A stretch of DNA of 27,715 nucleotides from Dimargaris cristalligena (lineage: Eukaryota; Kickxellomycota; Dimargaritomycetes; Dimargaritales; Dimargaritaceae): NCBI GenBank assembly GCA_027576995.1, contig JANBQC010000376.1:1-27715 (forward strand), in the 5' to 3' direction. Positions 21,538 to 27,715 of the stretch are shown here, piece by piece. Below the pieces are notes generated by a model. That model worked only from the letters and a program-made list of their open reading frames with translations. It was not told the origin of the DNA and searched no databases. The translations under genes were made by a program, and so were the position numbers. Position 1 is the stretch's first letter, and every line of letters starts with the position of its first letter.

Positions 21538-22420
21538 AATCGGGCACCCTGACTGTTGCTACTCTTAGTTTATTATCCACATTCGGCCTATTTTACAATG
21601 ACCAATTAAATACTATCTACAACTGGCATCGCCCTACTTTCCCGTGGGCACAATAATTATGGCAGTGATTTGTGTTGCCTGGGTGTGCTAGTTGCTTCTT
21701 GATCCACAGCTGAATGGAAACAAGGTGATCCGATGCACGCCAATTCCATATGCCCACGTGGTTATCCGGTGCTTTTCCCGACTTCCTCTTTATTTATAGC
21801 GAACTGCTCCTACCCCAGTATTACCTTCCGATATAGATTATTATTAAAACACCCTATATATCTAAACGCGTACCAGCCATTTGTGACGCGGATCTGCTGG
21901 ATAAGGGATATGGTTATTCATGATATGGCCACCACTGAACCCCGGGCCTTTACTAAGCGCTTTTCTCTTGAGTTGAGACCTATTAGTTAGGCTATAAATA
22001 CATTCTTAATACCGTCGTACGGCCGTTAAAACCATGAGCTAAATCAAATATTTACGTGCCAACAATCCGCCTGGCCACCCATAAACCCGTCAGCCAATAA
22101 ATGCCACGGAGCCGTAACTGCTCTGAACAATGCCCACTGTTTTTTTTCCAATCCCGCCCCTCACTCCCCCTTTGGTGGGTGGGTTTCGTATATAGAAAGT
22201 GTGGTCTTGGACCCGAGGAGAGCCCCCCCCCTCCCAAGCTTCTGACCCGGCCCATTCTCCGCTTATCCAGTGTTTCTTATTTCCGTTGTACCTAGGTTTC
22301 TGAAGTGGGCTATTTTCACCCCATACGCAACTCTACATATCCCCCTGACATATCCACCTACCCGCCCCCTTTGGTATACTACTTCGTCCATTGCTTGATT
22401 GCCAAAAGCTATACAGTCCA
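21538..22420. other. Intergenic region between SDHA and DPM1
   Basis: AT-rich at first, then with C-rich tracts (for example C8 near 22225). No supported gene was found. Frames of 61-85 codons occur without resemblance to known families. Confidence 0.5.
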
Positions 22421-22436
22421 TATAAATATATATATT
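22421..22436 (+). promoter_or_regulatory. TATA-like box for DPM1
   Basis: TATAAATATATATATT lies 116-131 bp before the DPM1 ATG, at a reasonable distance for a fungal core promoter with a leader of about 90 nt. A transcript starting just after it would still include the alternative in-frame ATG at 22450. Confidence 0.35.
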
Positions 22437-22440
22437 CTAG

Positions 22441-23574
<1,134 letters not shown>

Positions 23575-23647
23575 ACGACTTGGTCGACTTTTAAAACATA
23601 CGTCTATTTTAACGGGCCTTTTGCTCACGCAGCCCACCTTCCCATTT

Positions 23648-23672
23648 ACACACACACGCACCCGCACACACA
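23648..23672. repeat. CA-rich microsatellite
   Basis: An imperfect CA repeat in the DPM1 3' flank. Confidence 0.8.
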
Positions 23673-23703
23673 TGTCGATATATGATGAGCCTTCTCCCCT
23701 AAT

Positions 23704-23709
23704 AATAAA
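23704..23709 (+). terminator. Polyadenylation-like AATAAA downstream of DPM1
   Basis: AATAAA lies 130 bp after the DPM1 stop. Fungal polyadenylation signals are degenerate, so this is a candidate only. Confidence 0.35.
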
Positions 23710-24158
23710 TGTGCTGATGAAGTTTGTTCAGCTACCCCCAATTTAATTGTCCCATGGGTATTATTATTTACACTATAATATTTCTACCATTTGCCATTGG
23801 TTGGCAAGAGCTCTCATTTATAATATTCGGCTATAGGAGGGAGGGGTGTAGTAGTTACCCTTCCCTTCCTTTCAGGCCAGCGTTTTCTAGTGAGGTTAGG
23901 GGGCTGGGGTAGGATGGATCCGCTGGCCCTCAGCAACTTGGGGTCAGCAAACCAGTTGGAATCGAATCCTCTACGATCCACGGTTGTTTCTGATTTATGG
24001 CACCTGCCCTGTTATTCCTAATTCACCTGTCCTTGGTCTTCACTTATATTTGGGGGTTTGCCATCATATGAAGCGGTCGCTGTTTCGCTAATCAACCCTG
24101 CATTGCCCTTTCCGTCGCCTAAAGCCTTCTCATATTTTATTGATCGCAATTTCCGACC

Positions 24159-25595
24159 ATGAATTCCTGGATTGCCTATAATGCCTCGCGCCGGGGGCTG
24201 ATCCGCGCCGCCAGCTCCGCCCCTCTGCGGCAAGGACTGGTCCTCCCACTATCGTCGGTCCGGTCGGGCCCCCAGACGCTTGGCAGTTGCATGCCGGCTA
24301 CGACGGCCCAGCGGGGTTTGGCCACCAGCGCCCTGCAATGGATGCATGCCACGAATCTCGTCGCCTACCCACCCGGGGTTTCCCGGGCCAAGGCGCGCAC
24401 CAAGGGTCGATCGACCGCTTTCCGGAAGAAGGATAAATCGGCCGTCACGTACGATTTCCAGGTCTCCGACAAACCCGAGGACTCGTCCGACTCGAGCGTC
24501 AACTCGCAATATTATCTCGATCCCGTCTACCCGGAAACCCCCGAACTACTGCCGGAAAATATCACCTTGGCTAATGTAGGATTCGTGGGCTCACAGCCCC
24601 GTGAATTGATTGGCAAATTTAAACCGGCTCAGTTTCCCGGTCGCTTGTTTGAAACGTTCTCGGTGACCCACTCCGACGGGCTGATGGTACGGGAGCCGCT
24701 CTGTCAGATTGCCGCTCTGGTGGCCGGTCCGGTCGAAGCTCGGGCTGCTTCTCCCCCTCTGATGCTGGCTGGACCCTCCGGCGCGGGCAAGTCCGCCACG
24801 ATGCTGCAGGTGATCAGTCAGGCCCATTTGCATAATTGGTTTGTCATGTACTTACCCCGGGCCTCGAACTGGGTCGATGCGAGTCAGCCCTATGCCCGCT
24901 CGTCTGACCCCAATGTTTACCTGCAGTCCGAGACTGCGGCCCAGTGGCTACAGTTCCTGAGCAAGATCAACGCCAAGGTACTGGAAACCCTCACTCTACC
25001 CGAGGCCGTTACCCTGGGTCAACAGACGCTGGAACAAGGTGCCCCCTTGACCAAACTTTTGAATCTCGGTGGGCAACAGCCCGCCCTGGCCCACACCGTC
25101 CTGGAAACTCTACTGGGCTGGGCCCAATCCCCGGGTCTCGAGGCTCCTATCCTGCTGGCCGTGGACCAAATGAACGCCTTTTTCATTTCCACGGATTACT
25201 ACGACGCCCAGGACCAGCGTCTGCAACCCAACCAACTCCGCCTAGTTCGGAGTCTGCTCCCTTTCCTGACCCACCAAACCCAACTCCAAAACGGTCTCGT
25301 GGTTGGTGCTACCTCGCTGAGCAACCCCCACTTTAACGTGCCTGCCATCGATTACCGGGGTAAGGTCACCCCAGGTAAAACCACCTCCCCGATGGGCGAG
25401 AAAATGAAGCCCATCCGGGTGAAAAACTACACGAAAACCGAAACGGAAGCCATTTTCCGGTTCTACTATGATGCTATGGTCATCCACCACGAATTGTCCC
25501 CCGAAATCGTCCTCAAGCGCTGGACTTTGACCAACGGAAATCCCGCCCAACTCTTCAACTATTGCTTGCAACACACGAATACTGAGATGATTTAG
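24159..25595 (+). CDS. RSM23: Mitochondrial small ribosomal subunit protein mS29 (DAP3/Rsm23 family)
   Basis: A single exon of 478 residues. The N-terminus is rich in Arg, Ser and Ala with few acidic residues (RRGLIRAASSAPLRQG), a mitochondrial targeting sequence. The rest is the DAP3/mS29 P-loop GTPase-like fold: LFETFSVTHSDGLMVREP ahead of the nucleotide site, Walker A GPSGAGKS (205-212), then FVMYLPRASNWVDASQPYA, Walker B ILLAVDQMNAFF (Asp336) and, near the end, PIRVKNYTKTETEAIFRFYY and LTNGNPAQLFNYC. mS29 lies in the head of the mitochondrial small ribosomal subunit and binds a guanine nucleotide. Length is close to yeast Rsm23 and longer than human DAP3, the excess being in the presequence and the linker at about 75-150. 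The symbol follows yeast; DAP3 is the animal name. No intron is needed. Confidence 0.93.
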   Translation: MNSWIAYNASRRGLIRAASSAPLRQGLVLPLSSVRSGPQTLGSCMPATTAQRGLATSALQWMHATNLVAYPPGVSRAKARTKGRSTAFRKKDKSAVTYDFQVSDKPEDSSDSSVNSQYYLDPVYPETPELLPENITLANVGFVGSQPRELIGKFKPAQFPGRLFETFSVTHSDGLMVREPLCQIAALVAGPVEARAASPPLMLAGPSGAGKSATMLQVISQAHLHNWFVMYLPRASNWVDASQPYARSSDPNVYLQSETAAQWLQFLSKINAKVLETLTLPEAVTLGQQTLEQGAPLTKLLNLGGQQPALAHTVLETLLGWAQSPGLEAPILLAVDQMNAFFISTDYYDAQDQRLQPNQLRLVRSLLPFLTHQTQLQNGLVVGATSLSNPHFNVPAIDYRGKVTPGKTTSPMGEKMKPIRVKNYTKTETEAIFRFYYDAMVIHHELSPEIVLKRWTLTNGNPAQLFNYCLQHTNTEMI

Positions 25596-25685
25596 TATCT
25601 ACTGGGCCAATTAGTGTGTGGCCTTTCCCTTAAGATTACTATTATTTACGCATTTGGTTCATTTTTTTTTATTGTTCATCTTTAA

Positions 25686-25691
25686 AATAAA
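25686..25691 (+). terminator. Polyadenylation-like AATAAA downstream of mS29
   Basis: AATAAA lies about 90 bp after the mS29 stop codon, a plausible 3' end signal. Confidence 0.35.
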
Positions 25692-26720
25692 TTCTATATA
25701 TCCCCCCCCCCTCCATGTTGGAATAAATTGGATTTTGCTGGTCGGGTTGGTGCTATGTTTAGGTGGATGGTTTGGAGTTTATTTGATTCATCGCTTTTCG
25801 GAGATTACTGGCACGACCCGCTACATATAAATACTATTTGAATCTCATTATGAGTGTGGGCCTAGGTGGGGGCCAATCGCTCAGGTATTCTCCTAGATAT
25901 TTAAAAGTTTGGAAAATGGTACAGCAGCCGAAAAACAATACCAACCTACCGTCGCAATAGGTGCCATCATATTCAGCACCTGTTTCGGTACATGGTCCTT
26001 CATATCGCCACATGATCGAAGTACTGGAACAACCTGGTTTCGTCCCTTAATTGCAATGAATTTAGGTCGGTTTCCTTAGTCAGCACGATGGATCTAGAGG
26101 AGTATACTAAGGGCTGCCATTTCGGGGTGGGCAGGAATAGCCCATCCATATAATAAACGGATGCTAATAAATAATAGTTGGATTCCTAAACCCTTAGCTA
26201 ACCAATCTGACGATATAGATGATTAGTATATATCGGGATATACTTATCTGTTGTTTTAGGATCGTAGTAAATGTCTACATTTCACTTTATTATCAGAAGC
26301 TATGGTGTCTATTCATCACGTATTTGGAGAGATGATAAGGCTATATTGACCAGGGTAACCCGCCCTTAGAATATTGCACTTCTCTCTAAACTACCCTTAC
26401 TCGATTTGCCAATACCCATGACAAGGTGAGTAGCCACTTTAATAGCAAATGTGAGTCTACACAGAAAGACTTCCTAAGAATACGGAACTAGGGGTCGTCT
26501 GAATTGATCCTTATTATTAGGTAACAGCAGAGGGGGGATATTAAAATGCAAGTAGCCAAGTGTGGGTGACAAAACTGGGATTGATGTATAAGCGGGTTAT
26601 TAAGATCAATTACTTGCATTTACACAAAGGCAAAACCTAAGCGAGTATTCATATATGGAGTTAATACTATAGTGTTGCCTAAGAACAGTAAAGGTGCCCA
26701 TGGTGGAGTTTGCCTGGTAT

Positions 26721-26860
26721 TCAGAAGAATATGGTGGGAACCGGAGGAGTCTTTAGATCAATGAGGAAGGTATAATAGAAGAATCCTTTAATAATCAGCT
26801 AGGTAAAATAGTTGATATGCATGGCACCAGGGATTGCCATGGTAAGGGTGGGATGGTGAA
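26721..26860 (+). repeat. Degenerate dispersed repeat, copy B
   Basis: The partner of the repeat at 3798-3945, in the same orientation. The core AACCGGAGGAGTCTTTAG ATCA (26740-26761) and the block ACCAGGGATTGCCATGG (26826-26842) match copy A in order, with about 10 bp less between them. It lies about 200 bp past the 3' end of the right-edge gene. Confidence 0.5.
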
Positions 26861-27067
26861 ATATGGGCTAACTGGGGAAGGTGAGCGAGCTATGAGCACG
26901 GGTGTAATAGTGTGGAGGGATTATCCTGGGCAACATGATTCATCGGGCTAGAAGTTCTCTGCGAATGGTACAATACCCAGTCTCTATAGCATAAACATTT
27001 TATAAATGCCGTTATTTTTTTTAAAAAATCGGCACATCCAAACCCAAACCAGGAGATATGGATTATT

Positions 27068-27715
27068 TTACCGTTGAATCCTTTGTGAATAATGATTAAA
27101 TTCATCCTCAAAATCCTTAATTGTTTGGGTTACATTGTCGATAATCGGTACACGGCTTATTCGGCCGTATGGCGAAATTAGTGGGATAGTGGCTTGGAGT
27201 TCGCCACAATGATACCTTTGCTCGCTGGTGAATATATAGGAAATAACATAATTGAGCTCGGCATCCCAGTCGAGAATATAGATCAGTGATGGGCGTGTCA
27301 ATTCGAGCCTATTTTTCTTGAAAAATCGAATCAGCTTCCATTTGAACATGTCTGGTTTTGGCTTCGACACTTTTCCATTCACAGAGGGTAGTTTTTGGCG
27401 AGCCCGGGTAATGTGTGCACAGTAATTGTCAAAGGGCTTGGTTATCACGTCTGGTTTATAATTAACCCCAGGGCCAGGTTGAGCACCCGAGAAGGCCAAT
27501 TGGGATAGTGTGTGACAGGATTTTATAGACTCGCTCAAAAGCTTGCACAGGTTTTCTTGGCGAGCTTCCTCTTGAAGAATTTCTTTTTTAAGGCGCTTTT
27601 CCGCTTGTTTAGACTGGTCAGGGTCATCCGAGCGCTGACGTTTATTTCCGGTTGGCATATCAGCTTGTTGTCCCGGCGGACCACTTTGGAGAGCGCTGGC
27701 ATCTACATTCCCATC
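27068..27715 (-). CDS. Unrecognised protein, 3' part of gene (open to window edge)
   Basis: The minus-strand frame is open from the window edge to a TGA at 27068, 215 codons. The first Met in view (27656-27658) is not necessarily the start, because the frame stays open for 19 further codons (DGNVDASALQSGPPGQQAD). I do not recognise the family. Counting from that Met: a hydrophilic N-terminal part with basic clusters (NKRQR at 5-8, KRLKKE at 21-26) that could be nuclear targeting and a probable coiled coil (about 15-45), then SESIKSCHTLSQLAFSG, then a denser C-terminal half with PSLIYILDWDAELNYV and SYIFTSEQRYHCGEL, ending in a helix-like acidic tail. The broken copy at 1445-2255 shares SESIKSC, the PSLIY...DW block, YIFTS and the tail, so this is a gene family with at least two diverged members here. 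A link with mobile elements is possible but unproven. Whether this copy is intact upstream cannot be seen. Confidence 0.65.
   Translation of the reverse strand, partial: DGNVDASALQSGPPGQQADMPTGNKRQRSDDPDQSKQAEKRLKKEILQEEARQENLCKLLSESIKSCHTLSQLAFSGAQPGPGVNYKPDVITKPFDNYCAHITRARQKLPSVNGKVSKPKPDMFKWKLIRFFKKNRLELTRPSLIYILDWDAELNYVISYIFTSEQRYHCGELQATIPLISPYGRISRVPIIDNVTQTIKDFEDEFNHYSQRIQR

Larger units (their letters stand above)
23575..24158. other. Intergenic region between DPM1 and mS29
   Basis: Holds the DPM1 3' flank with a CA repeat and a polyadenylation-like AATAAA, then the mS29 promoter side. A G-rich patch lies near 23840-23915. A tRNA-like B box near 23956 was examined and rejected. Confidence 0.5.
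25596..27067. other. Gene-free stretch between mS29 and the right-edge gene
   Basis: Contains the mS29 3' flank (with C10 at 25702-25711) and then AT-rich DNA with no supported gene. The segment 26721-26860 is copy B of the dispersed repeat. Short frames (for example 26890-27111, minus) look accidental. Confidence 0.5.

Noticed and set aside
23917..23980. tRNA-like segment with a B-box resemblance (GAATCGAATCC) and a short GGATC/GATCC stem
   Set aside because: Only about 64 nt long, lacks D-loop GG and a pairing T-stem, and no anticodon arm could be drawn.

Overview
The window looks like nuclear DNA of a filamentous or early-diverging fungus. The evidence is spliceosomal introns of 140-300 bp with GTAAGT-type donors and CAG/TAG acceptors, a fungal-type secreted RlpA-like wall protein, and eukaryotic housekeeping genes (GPI transamidase, dolichol-phosphate mannose synthase, mitochondrial complex II, mitochondrial ribosome). 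Coding exons are rich in C at third codon positions, while the intergenic DNA is AT-rich and long. The exact lineage cannot be fixed by eye.

Layout. 1-4.5 kb: a gene-poor, repeat-like end holding a broken gene copy (1445-2255, minus strand) next to an LTR-like block (2253-2890). 5.5-7.6 kb: GPI16/PIG-T in two exons, minus strand. 8.6-10.0 kb: a 440-residue, apparently disordered protein of unknown function, minus strand. 10-16.1 kb: about 6 kb with no recognisable gene, containing one tRNA-like box A/box B segment and one GC-rich open stretch. 16.2-17.0 kb: a secreted Ser/Thr/Pro-rich protein with a C-terminal double-psi beta-barrel, plus strand. 18.9-21.5 kb: SDHA, five exons. 22.6-23.6 kb: DPM1, two exons. 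24.2-25.6 kb: mitochondrial ribosomal protein mS29 (DAP3/Rsm23), single exon. 27.1 kb to the right edge: the 3' part of an unrecognised gene, open to the window edge, that is a distant paralogue of the broken copy at the left end.

How the genes relate. DPM1 makes dolichol-phosphate-mannose, the mannose donor for GPI anchors and protein O- and N-glycosylation. GPI16 is a subunit of the transamidase that attaches finished GPI anchors. The RlpA-like protein has a long Ser/Thr/Pro tract that would be a natural O-mannosylation substrate. SDHA and mS29 are mitochondrial. There is no operon, and the shared pathways are probably ordinary eukaryotic scatter.

The most unusual signal is the pair of diverged copies of an unrecognised protein family at the two ends of the window. 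One copy carries two in-frame stops and a frameshift, and protein homology continues past each lesion. A degenerate dispersed DNA repeat lies within about 1.5 kb of each copy. I did not find a clear undescribed multi-gene system. All exon coordinates were read by eye and checked only for phase and protein homology.
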